From assembly GCA_017853915.1 (NCBI GenBank), contig JAFMIS010000022.1:1-14020 (forward strand): a stretch of 14,020 nucleotides of DNA. Reading direction: 5' to 3'. A program made the translations under genes and the position numbers. This stretch comes from a bacterium. Lineage in GTDB: Bacteria; Bdellovibrionota_C; UBA2361; OMII01. Positions 1 to 6,620 of the stretch are shown here, one piece after another; the first letter of the stretch is position 1; each line of letters starts with the position of its first letter. Below the pieces are notes generated by a model. It searched no databases. It saw only the letters and a list, made by a program, of their open reading frames with translations, and was not told the DNA's origin.

Positions 1-9
1 ACGACATGC

Positions 10-117
10 GGGCTGCGACTTCGTCAAACTTCGCGAAAAAATCCTCAGTGTATCTCAGCGGATACACCTGCGGTTTTTTCGCTCGTTTTCCTTGTCTCGC
101 CTCGCATCTCGTCAGCC
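10..117. repeat. Hairpin repeat element, copy 1
   Basis: The core at 33-82 is a long imperfect hairpin. GCGAAAAAA (33-41) faces TTTTTTCGC (74-82), and GTGTATC (48-54) faces GATACAC (61-67) around the 6-base loop TCAGCG. The core is identical in 49 of 50 positions to 216-265. An outer pair, GGCTG (11-15) with CAGCC (113-117), may mark the element's ends. The left flank (10-34) reappears at 4522-4546, which points to a dispersed repeat family. With A-runs on one side and T-runs on the other, the core could act as a bidirectional terminator, but the duplicated flanks argue for an interspersed element. The ends are estimates. Confidence 0.7.
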
Positions 118-191
118 TCGCTACGAAGCTATTTTTGAAAGCAGTTCAAGAACTGGTTCCAAAAATACCCCTTGCTGCGGAACTCGATCTG

Positions 192-299
192 GGAGCTGCA
201 TCTTCGTTATGCTTTGCGAAAAAATCCTCAGTGTATCTCAGCGGATACACCGGCGGTTTTTTCGCAGGCATTCCGCGTTTCGCTTCCAACTCGAGCTCC
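192..299. repeat. Hairpin repeat element, copy 2
   Basis: The core at 216-265 matches copy 1 with one change (T69 becomes G252), and that change adds a base pair to the stem. The flanks are only loosely related to copy 1. They carry their own terminal inverted repeat, GGAGCT (192-197) with AGCTCC (294-299). The two cores are 183 bases apart in the same orientation. Keeping the fold while the flanks diverge suggests that structure matters more than sequence, but two copies are too few to prove it. Confidence 0.65.
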
Positions 300-390
300 T
301 TGCTACGCGCTCCTTTTCAGACCAGCTTTGCTCATGGACGTGCGTGGAGCGCGCCACCATGGGCGGGCCCGAGACTGAGCGCCATATCGC

Positions 391-419
391 TTTACCGAAT
401 GGTTTGTTTGGCCTACATT
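391..419 (+). promoter_or_regulatory. Possible sigma-70 promoter for pheST
   Basis: TTTACC (391-396) and TACATT (414-419) each match the -35 and -10 consensus in 4 of 6 positions and are separated by exactly 17 bases. Transcription would start near 426, giving a short leader of about 36 bases before the pheS start. The rest of 1-461 holds only the two hairpin elements. No T-box antiterminator sequence is visible. Confidence 0.35.
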
Positions 420-461
420 TATGGGGCGAAAACCAGGGAAAAGTATACAGGATTAACTCGC

Positions 462-1517
462 ATGAGCGCGGACCTTTCACCATCTTCTATACGAGCGCTG
501 ATAGAGCGCTTCGAGCAGCAGTTAAAAGTTGCCCAGCAACCATCTGACATCGAGTTGCTCAAGCGTGACTGGTTAGCGAAGGATGGTGTTGTGAAAGAGC
601 TCTTCAAAGGGCTTCGCGATGTCGCTGCCGAGGAAAAGCCAACGGTAGCGTCCTTGCTAAACGAGCTTCGCGCGCGTGTGGAGAGTGGTCTCGAATCAAA
701 AGAATCAGCCTTCAAAGCACGGGCATTGCAAGCAAAACTCTCCGAAGAATATCTCGATCTTTCACTTCCCGAGCTGTCTCCAGGATTAGGGTCGGTGCAT
801 CCGGTTACTATCGTTGAGGAGCGCATTACAGAGATCTTGCGGCCATTTGGCTTTCAAAGCGTGCATGGGCCAGAGTTAGAGACCGAATACTATTGTTTTG
901 ACTCTTTAAATATCCCAAAGCATCACCCCGCTCGTGATATGCAGGATACGTTCTATGCTGAGACCGGGCACGTTTTACGCACGCATACGACCTCGGTTCA
1001 AGCCCGGCTCTTGCAAGCTCGCTCATTATTCGAGGGAAAGAAGCTACCGTTAAAGATCGCCTCCTTCGGTAAGGTGTATCGGAATGAGACGGAGGACGCG
1101 TCGCACCAAGCGATGTTTCACCAGTACGAGTTGGTGTGGGTAGAGGAGGGGCTCACCCTTTCCAACTTGATGGGATTAATTACGCACATCATTAAGGAGC
1201 TGTACGGTAAGCGCCGTCGCGTGCAGTTTGTTCCGAAATTTTACCCGTACACCGAGCCGAGTATCGGCCCAAAGATCGATTGTTCGATATGCAAGACGGC
1301 TGGATGTTCAAGTTGTGGAGGCGCGGGATGGGTGACGATCGCCGGCGCGGGGATGATCCATCGTAATGTTCTAACGGAGTTCGGTTTTGATCCGGAGAAG
1401 GTATCAGGGTTCGCGTTCGGATTGGGCACGTCTCGATTAGCCGCGCAGATGTACAATCTGCCGCATCTTCGAGCGGTCTATGAGAACGATCTTCGTGTCT
1501 TGAAGGAGGTTGTATGA
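462..1517 (+). CDS. pheS: Phenylalanyl-tRNA synthetase alpha subunit
   Basis: PheS is the catalytic alpha chain of the cytoplasmic alpha2-beta2 enzyme that charges tRNA-Phe. The protein has 351 residues (E. coli 327). An N-terminal coiled-coil-like arm (about 1-95) precedes the class II catalytic core. Motif 2 is visible as KVYRNETEDASHQAMFHQYE (204-223), and motif 3 as GFAFGLGTSRLA (316-327). The ending ENDLRVLKE is typical of the family. The core carries a small insert with four cysteines, C274-x2-C277-x4-C282-x2-C285, a possible zinc knuckle seen in some PheS lineages. The frame stays open back to position 6, but that stretch is hairpin repeat. ATG 462 is preferred because AGGA lies about 10 bases upstream and homology begins there. 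The stop overlaps pheT by 4 bases (ATGA), consistent with coupled synthesis of equal subunits. Confidence 0.96.
   Translation: MSADLSPSSIRALIERFEQQLKVAQQPSDIELLKRDWLAKDGVVKELFKGLRDVAAEEKPTVASLLNELRARVESGLESKESAFKARALQAKLSEEYLDLSLPELSPGLGSVHPVTIVEERITEILRPFGFQSVHGPELETEYYCFDSLNIPKHHPARDMQDTFYAETGHVLRTHTTSVQARLLQARSLFEGKKLPLKIASFGKVYRNETEDASHQAMFHQYELVWVEEGLTLSNLMGLITHIIKELYGKRRRVQFVPKFYPYTEPSIGPKIDCSICKTAGCSSCGGAGWVTIAGAGMIHRNVLTEFGFDPEKVSGFAFGLGTSRLAAQMYNLPHLRAVYENDLRVLKEVV
1503..1510 (+). promoter_or_regulatory. Strong Shine-Dalgarno site of pheT
   Basis: AAGGAGGT lies inside the last codons of pheS, 3 bases before ATG 1514. It fixes the pheT start at 1514 rather than at the in-frame ATGs at 1532 or 1535. 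Confidence 0.8.
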
Positions 1518-3640
1518 AGCTTCATGTCCGCATGATGGAAAAAATTCTGGAGTTACCGGAGTGGTCTGCTGAGACCGCGCATACCTGCCCGCTGCGACAT
1601 CTGCTCGATGACATTGGGCTTGAAGTTAAGGGTGTGGATGTTTCTGAGGACGCGGGAGTCGTCTATACGATCGAAACCTTGGCTAATCGAGGAGATCACC
1701 TTTACGCGCTAGGAGCGGCGCGCGAGATCTCGGCCAGAACTCTGGCACACATTAAGATCCCCGCTGTCGCTGGGCAGTTGAGCGATCGTAAGCCATCAGT
1801 GCTGATACGGCGCCACACCGACATGTGCTCACGCTACGCGCTTCTTGAGATGAGCTTGCCGAGCCCGATGCCACTCCGAAACGATGTGGCCGCCTTTATA
1901 GAGGAGCCGGGCAAGCGACACCCAATAGTCGATCTCTTAAACTATGTGCAGATGGAATTTGGTCAGCCGATGCATGCGTTTGACGCCAGCAAGGTTGATG
2001 GAGAGATCATTATCGATCTGGCCACCAAGACGGAAGAGATTGAGGCTCTGGACGGCAAAACATATAAGGTTCCAGAGGGTTCAATTCTCATTCGAGATCG
2101 AAAGAAGATTATCGCCGTCGCTGGTGTTATCGGATGCGCAAACAGCATGGTGAGTGAGTCAACGACCAAAGTATGTATCGAAGCCGCTATTTTCGATCCC
2201 GTGAGCGTTCGAAAAACCGCTCGTGCCATGGGAATTTCAACTGATGCCTCGTACGCGTTTGAGCGTGGGTGTGATCCGGAGGGTATCGCGCAGGCTCTCA
2301 AACGCCTGGTCTATTTGGCCGGGGGTTCAGCAGGAACCGCTAAGGACACTGAGAGTGCACACGTTATTGGGTACTCATACTCGGAGGCTGGGGCCGCGGA
2401 GAAACGCAAAGTAAACGTACAGCTGAGTTGGTTGAGAAGAAATCTCGATCTTCCACGCCTTGAGGAGCTTGAGGTTGTTACTCGCCTCAAGATTCTGGGA
2501 TACGGAGTAGAGATTTCTAGTGTCGGTAAGGACAGAGAGTTCTCTCTCACTGTGCCATCGTGGCGGCTATGGGATGTGACGAATCGCGATGACATCCTCG
2601 AGGATGTGGCCCGTTCAGTCAGCTTGAATCGAGCGCGGCAGGATTTGCCGCCTCTCAGCTATGAATTGGCTGAGCGCCATCCGGTTGAGACCTTGGGCGC
2701 TACTGTTCGTCCCTCTCTGTGTGGGGCGGGGTTTGTTGAGGTGATCACGAAAGGCTTCTATTCAGCTCAGGAGGTTTCCCTACTGGAGAGCTTGAATCCA
2801 GGTGTGAGCGCCAAGCATGTTGCTCTTAAAAACTCCCTCGAAGCGAGTAACTCTCACATGAAGATCACTAACATTATTCATCTTGCGAGCGTGCTCGCGG
2901 TGAATCTGAAGCGCGGAGTTGCATCAGCCAAAGTGTTCGATCTTAGTAGGGTGTTTTCTCTTCCGGCCGCTCCAGTGTCCGAAGAGCCTCGTGAGCGAGA
3001 GCCGCTCGACTATGATTATGAGCATGATCTTCTTTCAATCGCGTCGGCAGGGCGCTGGAATGAGGGCGAGTGGCGCAAAGCGGAAGGGCTAGAAGATCAC
3101 GCACGGTTGTTCAAAGGGGTGATAGCGAACGTGATTGCCTCGATGGGCGCCGCATTCACCGTCGGTAAAAGTGAGTTCCCCTACCTGCACCCTGGGATGC
3201 AGGCGTCGATCAAGATGGGTCGAAATGTTGTCGGCGTCTTCGGGGTAATTCACCCGAGCATCCGAGAGCTATGTGATCTGCGGGCAGAGGCGATGTACGC
3301 GGAGCTCGATGTGCGCTTGCTGTGTAAATACATGACGAAAGTGGATTCGGTACCAGTGAGTGATTATCCGGCTATATCGAGAGATCTAACTTTGCAGATT
3401 GATCCGAAAGAGCAGGCGGGTAGAGTGTTGCGACTGATACATGAAGCGCAGCTCCCAAGCTTATCGAATGCGGTGATAGTTGATGATTTTCGCAAGGCTG
3501 AAGAGAGCTTTCGACGAGTCACCTACCGAGTAACCTTTCAGAGCCCCGAACGCACCTTGAAACATGAAGAGGTTGACAGTGCCATGAATGGGCTCCTGCT
3601 CTCGCTGCGCGAGAAGCATGGAGTAGAGTTGGCGGGCTAG
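1514..3640 (+). CDS. pheT: Phenylalanyl-tRNA synthetase beta subunit, short form
   Basis: PheT pairs with PheS, supplying tRNA binding and the editing site that removes mischarged tyrosine. The 708 residues are about 90 fewer than in E. coli (795). The family order is seen: a short N-terminal segment (1-80), B3/B4 editing domain (about 90-273, with LGY/GQPMHAFD-type signature at 150-157 and DASYAFERGCDP at 244-254), B5 domain (about 297-372, PSWRLWDVTNRDDILEDVAR), inactive catalytic-like core (about 385-605) and the C-terminal ferredoxin-fold anticodon-binding domain (about 613-706). The EMAP-II/tRNA-bind OB domain that normally follows the GLEV segment is absent: GLEVKGVDV (35-43) runs almost straight into the ANRGDHLYALGAARE block (57-71), which in E. 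coli lies past residue 150. The gene reads intact and shows no frameshift. It ends 6 bases from the convergent yaeQ-family gene with no terminator between them. Confidence 0.95.
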   Translation: MKLHVRMMEKILELPEWSAETAHTCPLRHLLDDIGLEVKGVDVSEDAGVVYTIETLANRGDHLYALGAAREISARTLAHIKIPAVAGQLSDRKPSVLIRRHTDMCSRYALLEMSLPSPMPLRNDVAAFIEEPGKRHPIVDLLNYVQMEFGQPMHAFDASKVDGEIIIDLATKTEEIEALDGKTYKVPEGSILIRDRKKIIAVAGVIGCANSMVSESTTKVCIEAAIFDPVSVRKTARAMGISTDASYAFERGCDPEGIAQALKRLVYLAGGSAGTAKDTESAHVIGYSYSEAGAAEKRKVNVQLSWLRRNLDLPRLEELEVVTRLKILGYGVEISSVGKDREFSLTVPSWRLWDVTNRDDILEDVARSVSLNRARQDLPPLSYELAERHPVETLGATVRPSLCGAGFVEVITKGFYSAQEVSLLESLNPGVSAKHVALKNSLEASNSHMKITNIIHLASVLAVNLKRGVASAKVFDLSRVFSLPAAPVSEEPREREPLDYDYEHDLLSIASAGRWNEGEWRKAEGLEDHARLFKGVIANVIASMGAAFTVGKSEFPYLHPGMQASIKMGRNVVGVFGVIHPSIRELCDLRAEAMYAELDVRLLCKYMTKVDSVPVSDYPAISRDLTLQIDPKEQAGRVLRLIHEAQLPSLSNAVIVDDFRKAEESFRRVTYRVTFQSPERTLKHEEVDSAMNGLLLSLREKHGVELAG

Positions 3641-3646
3641 GCTGGG

Positions 3647-4276
3647 CTACGCCTGACGTGGGAGCGGTGACGTGAGGGCCTCAGCTCCCGCAGTTTGATA
3701 GGCGCTAAGCGACTCTTGATAGGCTTCCCAGATATCAATCGGAGAGATCTCCGATTCGAAATCATTGCCATCAACGTGTAAGTAGAGGCGGTTGTCGACA
3801 ATAGTGGCGGTCCAGTGTGGGCTCGACGACTCATACCGAGCGAGCTCCTCAAGAAATGTCGGAGATATCTGATAAAACAGGACGTCTTTCACCCAGTTCG
3901 TCTTGCTTCCGCGCAGGTGGTGGCAGAAAGATTGTTTTTGAACCTCGTCAAAAAAGTACACCATGTGAGTGGCTTTGGGATGTTGCTTGAGGGAGACCTC
4001 GAGTTTGCGCTTGTCACATAATCCAACGTGAACCCAGAGGTGGATTGCGCCCACAGCATCTCGCTCCCAGATAGTGGGCATCTTTGGGTCCGAGGTGTCT
4101 CTCGTAAATTCCTGTCCTTGGCGATAGCAGTGTAAAAACGAGATCATTCGGGCATAGAAATGCGCCAGAGACTCCGATTCATGACGCGGAGTTTTAAGGC
4201 GAAAAGCCGCGAACAGCCCGCGGTCGGACTGATTTAGCTCTATCGAGAAGTTGTAAAAACCGGCCACAAAAGTCAT
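3647..4276 (-). CDS. YaeQ family protein
   Basis: This 209-residue protein matches the YaeQ family (PF07152) along its length. Shared features are the start pattern, the PRHESESLAHFYARMISFLH block (30-49), PTIWERDAVGAIHLWVHVG (67-85) with the DKRK that follows, and the late IVDNRLYLHV strand (159-168). From family knowledge, YaeQ structures are a variant of the PD-(D/E)XK nuclease fold. The cellular role is not settled, and an old link to RfaH-like antitermination is doubtful. The protein is about 25 residues longer than E. coli YaeQ, mostly in a C-terminal tail (185-209). It is cytoplasmic, with no signal peptide or membrane segment. The ATG at 4276 agrees with the family start, but no Shine-Dalgarno precedes it. 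The gene is convergent with pheT. Confidence 0.85.
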   Translation of the reverse strand: MTFVAGFYNFSIELNQSDRGLFAAFRLKTPRHESESLAHFYARMISFLHCYRQGQEFTRDTSDPKMPTIWERDAVGAIHLWVHVGLCDKRKLEVSLKQHPKATHMVYFFDEVQKQSFCHHLRGSKTNWVKDVLFYQISPTFLEELARYESSSPHWTATIVDNRLYLHVDGNDFESEISPIDIWEAYQESLSAYQTAGAEALTSPLPRQA

Positions 4277-4282
4277 GCCGGC

Positions 4283-4288
4283 ATTATA
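4283..4288 (-). promoter_or_regulatory. Perfect -10 box directly before the yaeQ-family ATG
   Basis: The minus strand reads TATAAT followed by GCCGGC and then ATG. The usual distance from a -10 box puts transcription start at or within a base or two of the A of the ATG, so the mRNA could be leaderless. No good -35 hexamer stands 16-18 bases upstream, so promoter identity is tentative. Confidence 0.4.
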
Positions 4289-4324
4289 ACGATCTTCGCG
4301 GTTTAGTGCGGCATAGCGCGAGAA

Positions 4325-4420
4325 GTTTTTTGCTGAATTATGATCCAGCGCAACATACCGAGCCTACATGCGCTCGCCTATTGCGTGGAAAACACTGCGT
4401 TTTTCGGCTGAATTGTGTCC
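4325..4420. repeat. Short imperfect direct repeat pair
   Basis: Positions 4325-4346 and 4399-4420 share the pattern GTTTTT-CTGAATT-TG-TCC with a few substitutions and one gap in each copy. They lie in the gap between the yaeQ-family gene and the terminator at 4437. Their role is unknown; a repeated regulator site or the remains of a small duplication are both possible. Confidence 0.4.
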
Positions 4421-4436
4421 GAATACGTGAGGTCAT

Positions 4437-4471
4437 AAAAAAGGCCTGGTTCCATCCCGGAACCAGGCCTT
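4437..4471 (-). terminator. Intrinsic terminator after the ECF sigma gene
   Basis: Read on the minus strand, AAGGCCTGGTTCC and GGAACCAGGCCTT form a perfect 13-bp stem around the 5-base loop GGGAT, followed by a run of six T. It lies about 120 bases after the sigma gene stop. On the plus strand there is no T-run beyond the stem, so it is directional. It also separates sigma transcription from the yaeQ-family gene further along the same strand. Confidence 0.9.
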
Positions 4472-4521
4472 AGTAGTAGAACTGGTCTCACAAGTATCTT
4501 CTGCTATGGGTGACAATACGA

Positions 4522-4546
4522 GGGCCGCGACTTCGTCAAATTCCGC
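4522..4546. repeat. Partial copy of the left-end repeat family
   Basis: The sequence GGGCCGCGACTTCGTCAAAT and the following TCCGC match positions 10-34 with about three changes. The bases just before them (ACAATACGA against ACGACATGC) are also similar. The hairpin core of the full copies is not present; the sequence beyond (CGCGCAAAATTCGG) is only loosely reminiscent of it. It lies in the 3' region of the sigma gene, before its terminator. Confidence 0.55.
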
Positions 4547-4589
4547 ACTCTCGCGCAAAATTCGGTCTAGGTCATTTCTCCACCGGAGC

Positions 4590-5216
4590 CTATACAACGT
4601 GGATCGGGTCAAGCTCTCCGTCGGTGCTGCCGTTACAGCAGGCATCGTAATGTTCCTTCAGCTCTTGGCGCATCATGAGTCGCGAGCGGTGCAAGCGACT
4701 CTTTACTGCTGGGACCGATAGTTGGAGCACCTTGCCAACCGCCTCATTGGAGAGTCCGTCGATATCTCGCAAGATAAATATCGCGCGATAATCTTCCGGA
4801 AGCTTCTCAACCGCCGCTTCAATCGCGGCACGCAGTTCGTGTCGTGAACTCATAAAATCAACATCATACATCTCTGTTCGAGTTCCGACCCAGTTGTGTT
4901 TGATGGTTGGCTCCACATCTTCTATCGACACAGTGCGCCGACGATTACGCGAGCGAATTTTCATGAAGCTTGAATTCATCGCTACGCGATAAAGCCAGCT
5001 GGAAAATTGCGCTTTATGCTGGAAGCTCTCCAACTTTTTAAAGACCGTTATAAAGACTTCTTGGAGAACATCCTCAGCGTCCTCCTGATTGCGGGTGATC
5101 CTCATCGCTAAGTTGAAGACCTTGGAACCGTATTTTTCGACGAGCTCAACAAAGCAGCTCTCCTCTCCGTTCATTACTCCCTTAACAAGTTCAGTGTCGG
5201 TCTTGCGTGTCGTCAT
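4590..5216 (-). CDS. ECF (RpoE-like) sigma factor
   Basis: This 208-residue group 4 sigma factor directs RNA polymerase to a dedicated promoter set. Region 2 (about 20-92) includes DAEDVLQEVFITVFKKLESF (46-65) and SSWLYRVAMNSSFMKIRSRNRRR (72-94). Region 4 (about 136-188) includes LPEDYRAIFILRDIDGLSN (139-157) and the helix-turn-helix VGKVLQLSVPAVKSRLHRSR (160-179). The linker (95-130) is somewhat long, and two adjacent cysteines (C193, C194) sit in the C-terminal tail. GGAGGGG lies 4 bases before the ATG, an excellent ribosome site. No anti-sigma gene (ZAS or membrane type) is adjacent within the window, so how its activity is controlled is not visible. The next gene upstream on the same strand, 208 bases away, is a rhomboid protease. 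Confidence 0.93.
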   Translation of the reverse strand: MTTRKTDTELVKGVMNGEESCFVELVEKYGSKVFNLAMRITRNQEDAEDVLQEVFITVFKKLESFQHKAQFSSWLYRVAMNSSFMKIRSRNRRRTVSIEDVEPTIKHNWVGTRTEMYDVDFMSSRHELRAAIEAAVEKLPEDYRAIFILRDIDGLSNEAVGKVLQLSVPAVKSRLHRSRLMMRQELKEHYDACCNGSTDGELDPIHVV

Positions 5217-5324
5217 GGTTCCCCTCCAGTAAACGATACGTGATGGTGTTCAACGTGCCACAAGCGAGCACCACAGTTGTCACGGATTTGTAAAAAGAGA
5301 GGGCGGGTCGCTGGATTTATGAAT

Positions 5325-5375
5325 CCCCTACACGAGGGGTTGTAGTGCTCCTACTCCGGCATAACCTGAATTATA
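5325..5375 (-). promoter_or_regulatory. Possible promoter and hairpin upstream of the sigma gene
   Basis: The minus strand carries TATAAT at 5375-5370. Downstream is a small hairpin, CCCCT (5325-5329) with AGGGG (5335-5339) around 5 bases. A TTGACG stands only 7 bases before the TATAAT, too close to be its -35, and I see no typical ECF autoregulatory promoter. The hairpin has no T-run and is a poor terminator for the rhomboid gene. Confidence 0.25.
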
Positions 5376-5424
5376 GTGGCAACGTCAATAGGTTAGCCCG
5401 TTTATCGAGGGGCAAATGTTAGGT

Positions 5425-6147
5425 TCACCAAAGTCTTGTTTGCCGTCGAAAAGAGCCGATTAATCGAGCTACAACCCCACAAGCCAGCCCGACCACGAAT
5501 CCGCCGATATGAGCCATGTAGGCCACCCCGCCGTGTTCGCCTGGATTACCCAGATGACCTCCGATCTGCATCAATCCCCAGAATCCCAGCACAATAAACG
5601 CGGGCATTCGCACCACGCTGCGGAAAATCAACACGTGAACAGTATTCACTGGATACAAGATGAGGTAGGCGCCGAGCACTCCGGCGATCGCGCCCGATGC
5701 TCCTACGCATGGTAGGACCGAGTATGGCGCGGCAAAAACTTGCGCTATTCCAGCTCCGAGGCCAGCGACGAGGTAAAATAATAAAAACTTACAATGACCG
5801 AAGCGATCTTCAATCTGATCTCCAAAAATGAGGAGATAGATCATGTTACCGATGATGTGCAGCCACGATGCATGCAGGAACATAGAGGTGAGAAGAGTGA
5901 GATAAATCGGATGAGGCCCGGGCGCCTGAGGAATTGGAAGGCGATTTCCTTCAAGAGAGACATATTTGGTAGAAACGATGTCGGTCCCGAAGGTAATTTC
6001 ATAGGGGATAGCGGCGTAGGAAGCTACAAAAGCCTCACCCTTTTGCAGAGTCAAGAACCACATGTAGGAATTTATGGCGACCAAAAGCCAGACGATGAGA
6101 GGGGTTTTTAGTCGACGTCTATTGTCGTCGCCAATTGGGATAAACAT
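5425..6147 (-). CDS. Rhomboid family intramembrane serine protease
   Basis: This 240-residue membrane protein of about six transmembrane helices cleaves other membrane proteins within the bilayer. The catalytic serine is in GASGAIAG (S151), and the partner histidine is H213 in AHIGGF. The oxyanion and fold motif HxxxN is seen as H97-IIG-N101 in LHASWLHIIGNMIYL. Apparent hydrophobic segments are about 16-35, 84-106, 120-138, 147-166, 179-197 and 208-230. A loop of about 40 residues between helices 1 and 2 is longer than in GlpG. The start MFIPIGDDN is a common bacterial rhomboid opening. No clear Shine-Dalgarno precedes the ATG. The gene precedes the ECF sigma gene on the same strand, but the 208-base gap leaves co-transcription open. 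The substrate cannot be told from sequence. Confidence 0.93.
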   Translation of the reverse strand: MFIPIGDDNRRRLKTPLIVWLLVAINSYMWFLTLQKGEAFVASYAAIPYEITFGTDIVSTKYVSLEGNRLPIPQAPGPHPIYLTLLTSMFLHASWLHIIGNMIYLLIFGDQIEDRFGHCKFLLFYLVAGLGAGIAQVFAAPYSVLPCVGASGAIAGVLGAYLILYPVNTVHVLIFRSVVRMPAFIVLGFWGLMQIGGHLGNPGEHGGVAYMAHIGGFVVGLACGVVARLIGSFRRQTRLW

Positions 6148-6272
6148 GGTCTGATCAGGGTACTATGGGGGGGCGGGAGTGGCTAGGAGGCGAATCATTG
6201 GAAGATGACGACATTTCAAGAGTCGGGTAGTACTGAGTGGTGGCTATTTCTTTAAGCCGAGTTTGGAAAACG

Positions 6273-6301
6273 TTGCCTGGTATTGCTTTTGGTTGTACAT
6301 A
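6273..6301 (+). promoter_or_regulatory. Weak promoter candidate for yggX-proC
   Basis: TTGCCT (6273-6278) and TACATA (6296-6301) are 17 bases apart, with 4/6 and 3/6 consensus matches. The position, 35 bases before the yggX ATG and divergent from the rhomboid gene, is sensible. The match quality is poor. Confidence 0.25.
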
Positions 6302-6335
6302 AACACGAGAGATTCTACGCAAGACATGAGGTGCT

Positions 6336-6620
6336 ATGGCCAGAACAGTTGTGTGTTCAAAATTCAAGAAAGAGCTTCCTGGTTTGGAGAAACCGCCATT
6401 CTCGGGAGAGATGGGGAAAAAAATTTTCGATTCGGTCTCAGCGGAGGCCTGGAAGCAGTGGAGCTCAGATATCCAGATCAAGGTGCTCAATGAGTATCGC
6501 CTGAATATGGCGGACCCCCGTGACTATAAGGTGCTGGTCGACCAGATGCTCCGTTTCCTCGGTCTTGAAGAGGGGAGTGTGGCTGAGGTTGAGAATGCTG
6601 ACCGAGGGCGTAAGCAATGA
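6336..6620 (+). CDS. yggX: YggX-type iron trafficking / oxidative damage protection protein
   Basis: This 94-residue protein aligns along its length with YggX (about 91 residues in E. coli). Shared features are the MARTVVCSKFKKE start with the conserved C7, GEMGKKIFDSVSAEAWKQW (24-42), the NEYRLNMADPRDYKVL block (52-67) and LVDQMLRFLG (67-76). From family knowledge, YggX lowers free or labile iron and protects Fe-S enzymes under oxidative stress; the mechanism is not fully resolved. The last ten residues (VENADRGRKQ) are a variable tail. GAGG stands 7 bases before the ATG. The stop overlaps the proC start by 4 bases (ATGA), so the two are almost certainly co-translated, although no metabolic link is obvious. 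Confidence 0.87.
   Translation: MARTVVCSKFKKELPGLEKPPFSGEMGKKIFDSVSAEAWKQWSSDIQIKVLNEYRLNMADPRDYKVLVDQMLRFLGLEEGSVAEVENADRGRKQ

Noticed and set aside
6..461. Extension of PheS to an upstream ATG at position 6 (152 extra residues)
   Set aside because: The stretch is made of hairpin repeats, has no PheS homology, and ATG 462 has both a ribosome site and the family start.
1..461. T-box or Phe-codon attenuator controlling pheST
   Set aside because: No T-box antiterminator sequence is present. The Phe-Phe codons come only from the T-runs of the hairpin repeats, and no leader peptide with a ribosome site is seen.
4441..4471. Plus-strand use of the strong hairpin as a terminator
   Set aside because: On the plus strand the stem is followed by AGTAGTAG rather than a T-run.
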